Assembly (NCBI GenBank): GCA_002118135.1
Contig: BDIU01000261.1
Span: forward strand, 152,823-216,822
DNA: 64,000 nt
Direction of reading: 5' to 3'
Source of the DNA: Trebouxia sp. TZW2008
Taxonomy: Eukaryota; Chlorophyta; Trebouxiophyceae; Trebouxiales; Trebouxiaceae
A model generated the notes under the pieces. It did not search any database. It saw nothing but the letters and a program-made list of their open reading frames with translations, and was not told the DNA's origin. The translations under genes were made by a program, and so were the position numbers. This document shows positions 26,726 through 52,759 of this stretch, piece by piece. Within the stretch, counting starts at the first letter, position 1; each line of letters starts with the position of its first letter.

Positions 26726-27206
26726 GACCAACGAATGTTCAGCTGCAGAAGTGTCGAGAATCCGTCAACGAGTTCTGGCCTGCAGGCTCAACGACCGGCA
26801 GCAAGCAAGCACTGGATATGAACGACAGAAAATTCGCAAGCTTGAATGCAAAGAGGGCAGTACGCGAAGGTTATTTGCGGCACTGAGTTCAGCTTGAAGC
26901 TGAGAGTTGTGAGAGCAAATTCGTGGTACGAGACCCGAAGCAGGCACGTGAGGTGTGTGCTGTGCGTGCTGCGTGCTCGTTAGGTCCAGTCCTGCTTTAA
27001 TTTTCGAATCCGCGCTGTCGGTTGCAGCGACAAGATGAAAGCACCCGACAGCGTGTAGCCAAGCTACGCTATTGACGCCTAGCGGTGGCTACACGCGTCT
27101 GCGTTATGAGTTGTGCACTACAGACTCATTTGCACAGCTTGCTCCGGTAGTCAAGGCAGACGCTATTGCAGCATCTCTGTAGGCAAAGGCAGACGGTATT
27201 GCTCTC
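26726..27206. promoter_or_regulatory. Shared promoter region of the SWIM-RING gene and ORC5
   Basis: A 481-base spacer separates two divergent starts. No TATA box is evident. The span 26985-27120 contains the repeated words TGTAGCC/GGCTACA (for example AGCGTGTAGCCAAGCTACGC and GGTGGCTACACGC), forming small palindromes, which could be sites for a shared factor. That is inference. Confidence 0.4.
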
Positions 27207-30200
27207 ATGAACGTAGCTGGTCTGCTGAAACGCTGGCCAGGCAGAGCAGAGCAAGTCCAGGGCCTGCTGAAAGTCGCAGGCGCCGCAGGCTCGCCGTCCT
27301 TGTTTATATACGGGCCGTCCTCCACAGGCAAAACCAGCCTTGTCAGGTAGTCTAAACAATCATAGCAGGGCTGTGCTTACGTGACAGCCACCAAAGTCGT
27401 CCAATTGACCGGCAGGGATGTACTGCGGGAGCTCCAGCTTGCTCATGCATATGTCAACTGTGTTGAATGGACCAAGCCCAGACCACTATTGCAGTCAGTC
27501 CTGAGCCAGCTCAAGGTCAGTCACAGAAGCAATGCCGCCTGTCTGAGGCCTTTTGCAAGCAGAACGCTGCAGGCTTGTGTGGCCTGCACGTGCAGGGCCG
27601 TAAGCGCAAGGCGAGTGAGGGCTACTCGATTGACTGCAGATGTGAAAACACAGCAGAGTTTCTTGTTCAGCTTCCTGGTACACATGCTGGACTGACAGAC
27701 AACTGAAAGTGGTGTTGATGCCCTATCTAACATACTGTTCTTGCTGCAGGCATTGCACCCGCTCACAAGTCAGCCAAGTACATTGTTGTGGATCATGTGG
27801 AGAGAATTGGTGACAGTGATCTATTGGCTGTTCTGCTCAAAGCCAGAGAACTATCAGGTTGCTGACTCCGTTCAGTAACACTCGCCAATAACGCTTTGTG
27901 GGTGCACTCTGCCTGGCGTCTGCTGACCACAAGCAATATGTCCATGCAGGTGCCAACATTGGTGTGATCCTCATCAGCAGTGTGGCTTGGGGCTCATGCA
28001 TGTTTGACTCTGACACCTTGAGGATGTCACGCCCAATGCAGCTTGCATTCCCTGCTTATGATGAGGACACATTGAAGAAGGTCAGACATGTGTTCTTCAG
28101 CATGTTGCATGGGCTCAGCAGAAAATTGTGCCCTTGGACAAAGGTCAAGTCAGTGTGTTGCAAGGCCAGCCAAGGCACACAGCTGACCATCCTCAACTCT
28201 CCAGCCAAATATGCTGTGATTGAGCAAGCTGGCAATTTCTGCTATCATGTTGCCAAAAAGGAAACGCCACTTTTTCTGAAAACAGAAGGTGGGCTGCAGA
28301 TTTTGGCTCTGGGCTGTCCAGCTGGAGAGGATGTACAGTCTTATGTCAACTTCATCACTTCATACATGTACGAGTTTGTAAGGATCACACGTGGGCTTGA
28401 GGATTTGCAGAAAGCCATGCAATTGCTGTATCCAATATATATGCAGCCTGTCAGAAGTGGGCAAGTCAAAGCAGACAATTCAAGAGCATTGTTTGCAGCG
28501 TTCACACCGCACTTCAAGGCAGCTGTCGCAAATTTCAGCTCTGGAGCAGCTGCTTCCAGCTTCGTTGCCAAGCAGCAAAAAGCAAGGTACAGAATGTCCT
28601 CTTTCTCCTCTTCCTCTATGAGCTGCTTCGACGACCCAGAAACTGTCCTTGCATGATAGGCAATACTGCAGTCAGAGTGCAGTGTTTGGTTTTGACTGCT
28701 TTGGTAGTGTCCTCACAAGAAAAACGCACTGTATATCGCTCATCAATACTTGCTAGCTGTCTGAAACAGCAGCAGCAGACCCCTTTGCAAATTCAATATG
28801 CATTTGCTCTGCTTTGCCCAGACTCAAATGATCTGCCGTCCATGTTGCAAACAATGCTTTGTGCTTTGAACAGTCACATATCTGGTTCTACAGGGCAGAT
28901 GCCAGGCCTCCTGGTGGGCTGGATTTTGAGCTGCCATACAACAGCAAACTGTTGCTTCTGGCTGCATACATAGCATCTCGCAACAGACCAAACCTAGATA
29001 GAAGGCTGTTTGACACTGGGCCAGGCAAACGCAGACGTAAGAATGCGCTAGCCTCTGACAGGCAGGTATGCAGTCCAACAGCAAACATGATTCCAAACCA
29101 GCTCATGAGTGCCGGTAGACATTCACAAAAGTTCTTGAAGGTTATTGCCTGTGCATCATCGCTCATGACTGCCAGCAGCGGTACAGCAGACAGCTCAGGA
29201 TACGCCAGCACAACTTCACTTGCACACAGCCTCACACTCACTCAATTCACCAGCTAAGGCATGCATTTGTCAGTTGCGTCACAGGACTGAATAAACATGA
29301 TCCAAAGCAAAGTGCGCCTAGGCTCTGCTAAGTTGCCACTCCTGAATCAGCAGCTTCCAAGCCAAAGAAGAGACGACGCTGTCATTCAAATGTTGACTTG
29401 TTGCCTGGGTGCAGGCTGAATTTGCTAGAGAAGCTCAATTGAGAGGGCCCATCACTTTTCCACAGGAGCGGTTGCTATCCTACTTTTGGAACCTCTTGAA
29501 AGCAGAAGCTGCTGATAGGGAAGCGGCTCCTTGGCATGAGAGGGCAGCTCAGCAACAGCAGTCAGCAGAAGTTTTCATGCTGCTGCGGTCACTGGTGTCT
29601 CTGAGGCTGCTGTCACAGGTGAGTTCACACGTGCCTGCATCAGAAGTCAAGCAGTCCTGACAGTGACGCTCAAAACAGTCCCGCCTGGCCAGTCAGGACT
29701 TGTGCAACACACACCTAACAATACGCTGTAGTTGATTGATATTAATGCGTTTCAGGTCAAGCAGACAGCACCTGTTCTGTGTTTGTTCCCGTTCGGTGTC
29801 CAAGGTGTTCTCCAGACATCACATGCCATGTGATCTGGACGTAGGACTGACTTTTGCAATGATGCATCATATCTGAAAGTACAGCCTGCTTCCTAATTGA
29901 TTGGTTGGTGATCTGAAGCCTCAAATTGCCAAAACTGCACTAACGAGGAAAATTTGATAAGTTGCTGAGAGCACACATCAAAGCAACATGCAAGCATGCG
30001 TGCCGTGAACAAACTGTTGGTCCAATGATGCAGCTGTATGTATTTTGGATGATCATGATACAAGTGCAATTTTTCTCACTTTCTGGTTCTGCAAGACTTG
30101 ACGGCATGCAGGTGACAGGAGACATGCTTGATGATGGCAAGTACCAGTGCAACATCAAAGATGAATTGGCACAGAAGCTTGCGCAAAATTTGCGCATTGA

Positions 30201-30228
30201 CCTAAACCCCTATTTGTTGTATGTTTGA
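27207..30228 (+). CDS. ORC5: Origin recognition complex subunit 5
   Basis: AAA+ subunit of the complex that marks replication origins and loads the MCM helicase in the nucleus. Nine exons keep phase: 27207-27346, 27416-27515, 27596-27677, 27750-27857, 27950-28080, 28300-28586, 28894-29065, 29415-29618, 30112-30228, total 446 residues, close to the human length. The start ATG is the first after an in-frame TAG at 27180. Seen: Walker A GPSSTGKTSL; LAHAYVNCVEW; a Walker B-like strand KYIVVDHVERIGD; NIGVILISSVAW (sensor region); then ELPYNSKLLLLAAYIASRN, ITFPQERLLSYFW and the conserved C-terminal DDGKYQCNI. The intron 28081-28299 is 219 bases and has no stop in frame, so retained transcripts would stay open. 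TGTAA at 30251 fits polyadenylation. Confidence 0.93.
29685..29740 (+). repeat. Dispersed short repeat, copy 1
   Basis: The text with core CAGGACTTGTGCAACACACA followed by CCTAACAATA in an ORC5 intron matches about 41546-41600 (core CAGGACTTGTGCCACACACA, then CCTAGCAGTA) in an ABCC intron with few differences over roughly 50 bases. Same strand, no coding content. Confidence 0.65.
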
Positions 30229-31045
30229 GTGAAGCAGCTGCATTTCTGACTGTAACGAAAAGATCATTCTACCCTGTACGGTGTTGGAGAAGCCTGTGTG
30301 CCTGATAAGATATCCCTGACTGTCCCAAGAATGCTGTTACAGTAATATTTGTTGTTACAGCTGTCACACAGCTCCAAGACATGCAAAGCTGGAATGGCCC
30401 TACAGTTGCCTAACATCGTTTGCGTGGTACTTGCAAGAGCTAATGACTGCATTTACAGCAAGTTGCTTCTTGGTGCACGTTATCAGAGCATGCCCTTCTT
30501 GATCAAGAAGTCGTACACCATGCGCATGCATGGCTTCTGGTTTGTGTGTAAAGCTGTATCCAGCATGCTGTGTTCGGTACGCTGCTGTTCATGTGTACAT
30601 ATGGGGCCAAGGTACTGTTGTGGTGGCGCGCAGCTGTCTCTGAACAGGCGTGCATGCCATGATCGAAGGTTCTGGGGCTCTCAAGCGATCATTTTGGCAC
30701 GGGGGCCCTCGTGACCCTGCGGGCCTCCAATGACGTGGGGTTATTGTGAGGCAGGAAGCAGGATAGCTTAGACGCGCGCATACGCTCTTGCGTGGGGAGT
30801 CTAGCTGTGTGGCCCTGCTCGAATCGTTTGCTGGCTTGACCTGCTGCCAATTTGCCGAGAACGGCAATTTTTGGTCGTGCATCCTATACGTCAACCCTCT
30901 TCATGCTGCGAAGAACTGATATAGCTTGACTCGTGAGCTTTACAACTGCTCCATATATAGTCGCATTAGCTACAAGAAGGTCGCGTAGTCGTAGACACAT
31001 TGGGCGTGTAGGCAACCCGGGCCACTGCGCTGATCTCGCAGCTGC
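30229..31045. other. Intergenic between ORC5 and the ABCC gene
   Basis: Contains the 3' untranslated region of ORC5 (TGTAA at 30251-30255) and the upstream region of the ABCC gene. No supported gene; short open frames on both strands lack motifs. The part around 30690-31030 is GC-richer than its surroundings, which suits a promoter. Confidence 0.5.
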
Positions 31046-45358
<14,313 letters not shown>

Positions 45359-46240
45359 GAGATTCTGCAGGGCAGCAGATATACAAAAATTCAGATGTGT
45401 GTTTTCTGCTCAGATATATTACTGGTCCATAGTCCAAAAGCGTGCTGTCATTTCATTTTCGTGTCCTGGTTTTGAAGCCGTGGTCGTGTCAGAGCGTGCA
45501 GGAGATGCCTTGTAACTGTGTTTATTATGCAATAAATGTGAAGATGTGGCTTTGAATGTTTGTGAAGATTATGATGTAGGGCCTGTGAATGCAAGTCTTC
45601 AATTGCAGGAGGCTAGCTAAAGCGCTGTAGTGCTGCCAATAGAACCACATAAGCCTTTGACCTCTGCAACAGCAGTTGCAATGTTTAGCATTGAATTTCC
45701 GTTTGCAGACTGACTATTTGATTGTGGTCCTGATCGGTCATGATCTGTCATAGATAACATGTAACAACACAATGTCCTAAATGAATGCAACCAGCTCAGG
45801 ATGATATCAGGCCATTCATCATGCGTCTGTCAAGAGTTGTAGCCGCATCAGCAGTTTGTCATTAGGCTTGTGCATGTACAAAGGCCAGAAGCAAAGAAAG
45901 GGCTTTGCAGTGTATGACAGTGCATGTTGCTTGTATGCACTATCATGCACTGTGACAGAATGCAACATGCATTGCATTCAGGGCTGTTTGCATATGCATA
46001 CAGTGCACATGCAGCATGCACTTCATGCTCCGCTGACCTCACCGACCTGCGTTGACTGCAATACGAAATTTGCAGAACCTGTCGCGAGTCGAATTGCGTG
46101 CGTACCTGGACTTGCGCATTCTTGTTCTTGTCTCTGGAAATTTCGCTGCGCGGCTGTGTCGTGGGTCTGGCCACTTAAAGGGTTGAACGGGAGATCGCTA
46201 TCAGAAGCAGGTTGTTGTTCACCGGCCGTTCCGCCGGTCC
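45359..46240. other. Intergenic between the ABCC and carboxypeptidase genes
   Basis: Holds the ABCC 3' untranslated region with TGTAA at 45511-45515, 153 bases after the stop, and the upstream region of the carboxypeptidase. An open frame at 45856-46347 has no features. Just before the start, the palindrome CACCGGCCGTTCCGCCGGTCC-like GC-rich patch (46221-46240) may form a 5' untranslated hairpin. Confidence 0.5.
45511..45515 (+). promoter_or_regulatory. Polyadenylation motif TGTAA of the ABCC gene
   Basis: TGTAA is the usual polyadenylation signal in green algae. It lies 153 bases past the stop codon. Comparable motifs follow the Tudor gene (10824), ORC5 (30251) and PRP39 (57801). Confidence 0.55.
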
Positions 46241-49200
46241 ATGGTGACGGTCCCACTCGTCCAGCAGGGACTCTTATTGCTGCTCATCAGCCAACTCTGT
46301 GTTGCGGCGCCCGACATTCCTTGGCAGGTGAGTATGTGGGCTTGTGACTCGCACTTTGACTTCACATGTCGCTACTTGGGCTTTTCATCAAGCTCATTGT
46401 CGATGCAGGCGTACCACAACACCAGTCATATCTTGGACTCATTCAAGGCAGCAACGTCACTGACTGCAAATCTCGCTAGGTATAGCCTGACTGCTGAGAG
46501 CGCCCCATGTCTGACCACAAGCATGTCAGGGCAAGAATGTGGTGTTTGCCCAGGTATCAAGACATCCCAGACCCCGATCACAACTCAGAACTGTCTCTGC
46601 CGCTTGTGACAGTCACTGACTTCAAGACCGGTGAAGCTGGCAAGGAAACCATATTGTTGATAGCTGGTGAACATGCAAGGCAAGCACCCTTTGCCACAAA
46701 TGCCAATGCCTTCAGGCATTCTGCTGCTTCAACACAACGCTGCATGTCAAACCTATACAGTACACTTGCTTCTGAGATCATTTGCATTACAAGGATGATA
46801 TAGTTGAAAGCCAACGACTGCATCCTGAATGCAGTGACAATTGGGTCACGACAAACTGTTGTAAGAGCATCTCAGACGCGTTCATTGCAAAATTTACATG
46901 GTCAGAATTGACAATGCTTGATTTGTCTGTTCAGGGAGCTGATTACATCTGAGATAGTGTACTGGCTGTACCAAGTGCTGGCTGGCAAGGATGCTGAGTT
47001 TTTGTCCTGGCCAGCTGCTGCATCTTTTGCGTCTCAAAGGAAGAAGATGGGCCTTGGCGCAAGCAACCTTCAGGAATGGGTGCAGGATTTGCTGAAAAAG
47101 GTTGTCTTCAAGGTAAAGCACATGCTCATCTAGGCGCATGCTGAATGTTCTCCCAACGTCAACATTTGGGCATGCATCTAAACATCATCCTTTGGCTTGT
47201 ATGAAAAGGACAACTGTAAAGAGAGTCAGGTATGTTCTGCAAAAAGGACTGCATTCCATCCATGCAGTCCACATGTTCGTGGCATGCCATTATTGCATGA
47301 TCAAAAGAGTGCTTGTTTGATGCAGATCTTACCAATTGAGAATATTGAGGGTCGCAAAGCTGTGGAGAAAGGGAACAGCTGCCTGCGCAAGACTTTCTCA
47401 GGGGTGGACCTCAACCGCAACTGGGCCACTGAATGGAGGAATGTGGTGAGCAGTTGCTCCACATGTGATGACAGCACAGCGGAAATCCTGGTTGCTCTGC
47501 TGCTGCCTTGCTGCAGTACCTTGCCACAATGCCTGGATGCCAAAGTTCAACTGTTATAACATGGGCTATTACCAGAATTTTGATTAAGCCTGCTGAGATT
47601 TTGCTGCCAGCATGCAACAACTACTAGCACAGCAGCATTGATGTACACGTGTCCCGGCCTCAAGCAACATTTCTTTGCAACCTTATGTGTCATGCTCCAT
47701 GTGCAGTGCAAGCTACAGACTGTTGTGGCTAGTGACGGTTGTTGTAGGGTCAGCCACACTACTCAGCGTGTGGCTCGCAATTTCTGAAGGATACAGCTCA
47801 CAAGATCCTAGCCGCACCCAGGCACACACACCTAATGTTTGTGCAAGCACCCGTCACATTGATCATCACAATTACAGTTTCTCATACACGCAGGCTGCAG
47901 ATGATGAGAGCTACGGCGGGCCTCATCCCTTCAGTGAGCCTGAGTCACGCATCGTCAAGCTCATTGCTGAGAACGCTCCAGTGCGCGCGTCTGTGAACAT
48001 ACACTCTGGAGAGTACGCACTGTATGTGCCCTGGGACAGCCGCCCAGACTACGGACCAGACCTTCCGGTCAGTGCTACATGCTTGTTGAACCTGATGCAC
48101 CAACAAAGAGGCTCACCAGGGGCAACATGACCTAATGCATTCCATGGCTCATGGTCTTCATGCCGACACAAAACCTGATGCCCTTGCATGCTGAGACTTT
48201 GCCAACCATGGCCTGTCTGCAGTGATGTTTCGATAGAACAGATGCTGCCTGCTGGCTGCACCAACAATTTGTGGCAACTTAGCAGTGATCATCTAAGCTA
48301 AGCCAAGTCATGATATACATGATGAATTTTTCACTGATTCACAATCTCGTACATGTGCTGCATCAGCTAAACTGCTAAGGTAAATGGTGTAAACGACTTT
48401 GCTGCTTCTCTGGACATGCTAGACTCAAATGTGCATGCGTGTTCAAGCATGCACAAAATTCATCATCAAGTTTATCAAGACAATGAGACTGGGTATCTAT
48501 GCAGGCTGACACCCAGGTGGTGCTGGAGCAGTTGAACGTGTGGGCACAGTGCATGCATGGCGCAGCAGGGAGCACAGCTGGGTATGTTCCCAAGCCTCAC
48601 GCTCATGTTTGTTCAGATGTGATACATGCAAGCATGTTTTGTCGTCCCACATGGCCAGCTTTACAGAATGTCCTGAGCGCCAAGCCTCAGCACAGCTTAA
48701 ATCAGCTTGCTCTGCTTTCACAAAATCTCAATTGCAGGGCTAAACATTTGTACCTTATTGCACAGTTCAGCAGCCTGTCAAAATGTCAAAGCATTGGCCT
48801 GAAACTGCGCTTTGGTACATTTGGAGAATTGACAGCTATGCTTGTGGGTCTGTAGGTACCTGGCATTTGGTACCAGCATGGACTACATGTATGACAAGCT
48901 GCATATACCGTACCCGCTTACAATTGAGGTGAGCAGATGAGTGCTATCTGACAATGTGTGTCACAATCAACCACAACTGCATGCTGGCGAGTAGAGTCGG
49001 ACTGTCATGCGTCAGATCATGAACACCCTATGCAGCTCCATGCATCTGCAGGTGTCTCACAGCTGAACATGCAAAAGAGCAGATTTGTACTGTGCAAGCA
49101 GGGTGACTCCCAGACACTTGCTTGCCATGCCGTCCATATTTTGAGCCAGACATGGCCAAGCAAGCTTGTTGTACAGAGCTGTAATCTATGATGTGGCTCA

Positions 49201-50736
49201 AGCCAGTCCAGCCGTTTGAGAACCGAAACAGAAGTGTACATGTTGTTCGGCAGGTGTATGGTCCTGAAGGTTTGGGCAAGCTGTCAGCAGGCGGCCACCC
49301 TCGCCACCTATTGCAGGCTGACCTAGTCCAGCCCAAAGTCCAGACTGGGGTCAATGATGCCCCAATCTTAGATCAGCTTCCAGTTGACCCAGCCCGAAAC
49401 ATGCAGGGTGGGCAACAGGCAGCAGGTCAACAGCACCCAGCAGACTTGGCACAGAGCCAGCAGCAGGGCGCTTTGGACCAGCAACAGCATTCTGCAAACT
49501 TGGCACAGAACAAGCAGCAGGGTGGTCTGGATCAGCAACAGCATCCAGCAGGTTTGGTACAAAACAAACAACAGGGTGGTGCAGGCCAAGAGCAGCTCAG
49601 GCAGGCTCAGCGTAGTCAGGAGCAGCATACGCAGCAGCAAGTGAAGGAGCAACTCTCAGAAGGGGCACAGGGCAGCGTTGGGGCTGGTCAGGCGCAAGCT
49701 GAGTCAGCTGAGAAGGCAGACTGCTTTGCATCGTTCAACCCTCCCACTGTGAAGGAGTATCAGGAGGTGTGCTCTGCTCTGAAAGACTGCTCAAGTCATA
49801 CAGTGCCAAAAGGGTTTTTTCTGCTGTGAAACAGTGCTCATGTCATGCAGTGTGTAGATGTTGAGTTGTTCCACAAATGGCCCACAAAGTTTGGTGTGCA
49901 GTGATGCATGTGTGTGGAGTCAATGTGTGTTTGATACTGCAGCCTCCAAGCGGGCTGCACAGCATCTTGCAGTGTCTGAAGCAGGAACGGAATTTGTCGA
50001 CTCACACAATGCTGCATGCAGGTGGTAGTGACATGGGTGGCCACCTTACTGACCCTGGCGGATCATGTAGCTGCTCATCCAATCGCTTCCCATGCAGCCA
50101 TGGATGCTGAGCAACACCAGCAACCATTGCCAAAAGGAGCCACTCACAAGATGGACCTTGCTCAGTAAGCTTTCATGCCATTGTGCCCAGTTGACAAACG
50201 TGTTGGCAACATTCTGATCAGACTGCTCTGCATAGCTGGACCATAGAATGTTTAGCACATTTTCCAGCATTTATCTGAAATGTTACTGAATACTGTTTGG
50301 CTTCTGACAGGAGAATCGGTAGTGATGAGGAGCAGCAGTTGCTAAGAACTGCAAAAGATGACTTGAACATCACTTCAGGTAAAACAGGCAAGCAGCGCAG
50401 AATGTTTGCTGCTGCGCACTCGCTGCTATGTGCTTAATGTCACAGTGCAGCAGGGTGCAGCTGCTGTTGTGGCTGCTGATGTACTTGCATGTGCCTGCAA
50501 TAGGTGATGAAGGTGCAGATTCTGCCACAATGATGCTGGACAAGCTACAGCAGCATCCTCAAGAAGACGTTGCACAGATTACAGAGCCCGCTACAAATCA
50601 GCGAAGCACCTATGTATACCCCCTAGTCTTGATTGTGGGCTGCGTTCTGGCATGTGCATGGCGCAGGTCAACATTGTCCAAACTGCTTTCTAACAGAAGA
50701 CGAGTCAACGTATCAAGGTCAAGATATGAAGTCTGA
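46241..50736 (+). CDS. M14 zinc carboxypeptidase, membrane-anchored
   Basis: Twelve exons keep phase: 46241-46327, 46409-46479, 46554-46679, 46935-47112, 47326-47445, 47894-48067, 48505-48581, 48856-48928, 49254-49766, 50022-50164, 50314-50378, 50504-50736; about 619 residues. It removes C-terminal residues from peptides. An N-terminal signal peptide (GLLLLLISQLCVAA) precedes the catalytic domain: LLIAGEHARELITSE (zinc His and Glu), GVDLNRNWATEW (substrate-binding Asn-Arg), SVNIHSGEYALYVPW (zinc His) and PYPLTIEVYG (catalytic Glu). All key residues are present. A Gln-rich repeated region (exon 9) follows, and a C-terminal membrane segment (YVYPLVLIVGCVLACAW) with a short basic tail, so the enzyme probably faces the cell exterior or secretory lumen. 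The intron 46680-46934 starts with GCAAGC (GC-AG). Confidence 0.9.
48105..48172 (-). repeat. Inverted fragment of ABCC exon 20 in a carboxypeptidase intron
   Basis: Read on the minus strand, this matches the end of ABCC exon 20 with its donor (44066-44128): CATGAAGACCATGAGCCATG and TTAGGTCATGTTGCCC then GGTGAGCC. Translated, HEDHEPWNALGHVAP against HEDHELWDALGHVAL. It is about 4 kb away and inverted. Confidence 0.8.
49420..49640 (+). repeat. Coding Gln-rich tandem repeat in the carboxypeptidase
   Basis: Units of about 20 residues such as QQQHPAGLVQNKQQGG and QQQHSANLAQNKQQGG, each about 60 bases, are repeated three to four times within exon 9. It is probably a flexible, possibly glycosylated stalk between the enzyme and the membrane. 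Confidence 0.8.
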
Positions 50737-51272
50737 AGTATATGTATGCTTGTGAACGTATACAGGTTGACGTTAAGTTCTTGTTTCACATGCTCAAAAG
50801 CGTTTGCAGCATTGGCGCCTGACCCATTGTCAGAGGTTTGTGCCTCTTATGATAACATGAAGTGTTGCTCTTTGCCTGTTGAGTCGAACTCAGTGCTACT
50901 GGGACTCGGAGTGCATGCATTCCCACCCGCAGCCCTGGCCCAAGTTAGAGCAGGAGATCATGTGTACACCATGTACAAGTAGTGTTACAATGGCACGGCC
51001 ATCACAGGACTTGCTCCACTGTATTCAAACATCTTCAGAATCGGATTGTGGGATCATGGCGTTCCACTGGGACACATCAAACGTCAGGCAAATTCTAATA
51101 GCAACTGAATCTGTCACGAGCACACTGCTTCTTGGACAGGGGTCAATTGCAAAACAAGCATAGCATGCTGCTGGCTGTCAGATTGTGTACAGCACAACAA
51201 GTGAGTGTTGTTGAATCTAAGGTCACAGACAGTTCAACGCCAAACACTTGTGCTGTTCTTGCAAGAAGTGCT
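50737..51272. other. Convergent gene ends, no gene
   Basis: The 3' ends of the carboxypeptidase (+) and the sugar transporter (-) meet here. Open frames such as 50746-50982 lack features. No other element was seen. Confidence 0.55.
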
Positions 51273-52393
51273 CTACTTGGCAGGGGCCTGCTTAGCTCGG
51301 ACAAATATGACTCCAGCGCCCAAGCCAACAAGAATGCTAAGAAGGTTCTGCGGGCTCCATGGAACATTGAAAAGCACTAGACCAAGGATTGCCACGGGTA
51401 TCTTGTTCAACGAGCCCACCAAACTATATGTTGTGGCTGTGGTAGATGAAAGGAACCACAAAGACGCAAAACTGATACAAAACGCCAATAGGGAACTTGC
51501 TATAGCAGCAGCCAGGAAGTAGGAATTATGCAGTGCTGGCTCATTTGGCAGCATGTCAAACTCGCCAGCTTGCCAAATGATGAACAGAAGTAGAGGCAGC
51601 GAGAGCAAATTGTTGTAGTAGACCATTGAGAACTCATCCAGGCGCGTTTTGTTGATGGTCAGGGTGACTAGTCTGTCCATCACCCCACGCAAGTATAGGG
51701 AGTATGAGGCTGTGAACACACAATTCACAAGCTGCCACACATATCCGTACAGGTTGAATGCCAGGTCTGTAGCTGCACCACAGACTGCTGAGGCCATCAT
51801 CAAACCGAGCGTGAGCCATACTGCACTTCCATAGGTCTTGTTGTAGAAAAAGTAGTCTCCAGTGATGACAAACAAGTTTGTCAAGTTTTTCAGCACAGTG
51901 GACATAGGTACACCGAGGTTCTTAAGGGCAAAGAAGCTGCTCCATATCATGCCCACGAAGATGAGGTTTACAGGAAACCATGTCTGCAGTGGTAACAACA
52001 TGACTTAAAGTTTTTATGTCTGTTTGCATGCACGCATGGTTGCACAAGCTCAGAGCCAGTTTGAGCATCATGATTGCGTACCTGAATGATTTTCCAGTTC
52101 CATGGCTCTATGGTCACCAGCTTGAATAGGTCAAAAGTCTTCACTAAGATCACACATACCAGGCACTGGAAGAATAGCAGACTATTGGTGGACTCGAAGT
52201 CGAAGGAGCTGAGGGCCGCCTTGTTCAGCAGAACCATGCTCGCGGAGGCCACACAGTACGCTGCTCCCGAGACAATATGTACAGGCAAGCCAGCAATCCG
52301 ACGGGTGTCAGCCGCGACCACCGGCTTTTCCTCTCTGTCATTGGATTTCAGTAATGGGCCTTCCTCAATGTCCTTCTCGTCGGACACGGCCAT
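51273..52393 (-). CDS. GDP-mannose-type nucleotide sugar transporter
   Basis: Golgi antiporter of the VRG4/GONST group, exchanging a GDP-sugar for GMP to feed glycan synthesis. Two exons on the minus strand: 52393-52082 and 51983-51273, joined in phase, 340 residues. The cytosolic N-terminus is acidic (DEKDIEEGPLLKSND). About ten membrane segments follow, with SMVLLNKAALSSFDFES, MSTVLKNLTNLFVITGDYFF, the substrate motif MVYYNNLLSLPLL (family FYNN) and SLVGSLNKIPVAILGL (family GALNK, here GSLNK). The conserved lysine of the second motif is present, supporting a GDP-sugar substrate. The C-terminus ends in charged residues. It shares a 366-base upstream region with PRP39. Confidence 0.92.
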
Positions 52394-52759
52394 GACTCGC
52401 TGCTATAGACGTCAGCGGCTGACTTGAGTTTGAACTTGTTAGCTGCGAAAGATCTGCCAATCAGCGCAAGCTGAAATGCACGCACACGGGAACAAACGAC
52501 CTCGCGGAACAGCGGCGAGTAGTGGCAGCCTTTTCGTGCCAGCGGGCCGGCTCGAGGCTTTGAACGGCGTAGTGATCGAGGCTTCTGCTCCGCATCGAAC
52601 TGAATTAACTGTGCAATGCACGAAGGGGCTGCTGTATTCTAAATTTCCTGAACTCACATGCCAAGCCGGCAGTCCGAGCTACGAGGCTGACATCGACAAG
52701 ATCATATAGGCGCGGGTCCCGATTCCGATCACGCCCCAGCGATCAGGACACTGGGTGTC
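52394..52759. promoter_or_regulatory. Shared upstream region of the sugar transporter and PRP39
   Basis: 366 bases separate the two divergent ATGs. An ATG-started frame at 52476-52709 (77 codons, plus strand) stops 51 bases before the PRP39 start. It could be an upstream open reading frame in the PRP39 leader that lowers its translation, but it has no recognisable domain. Confidence 0.4.
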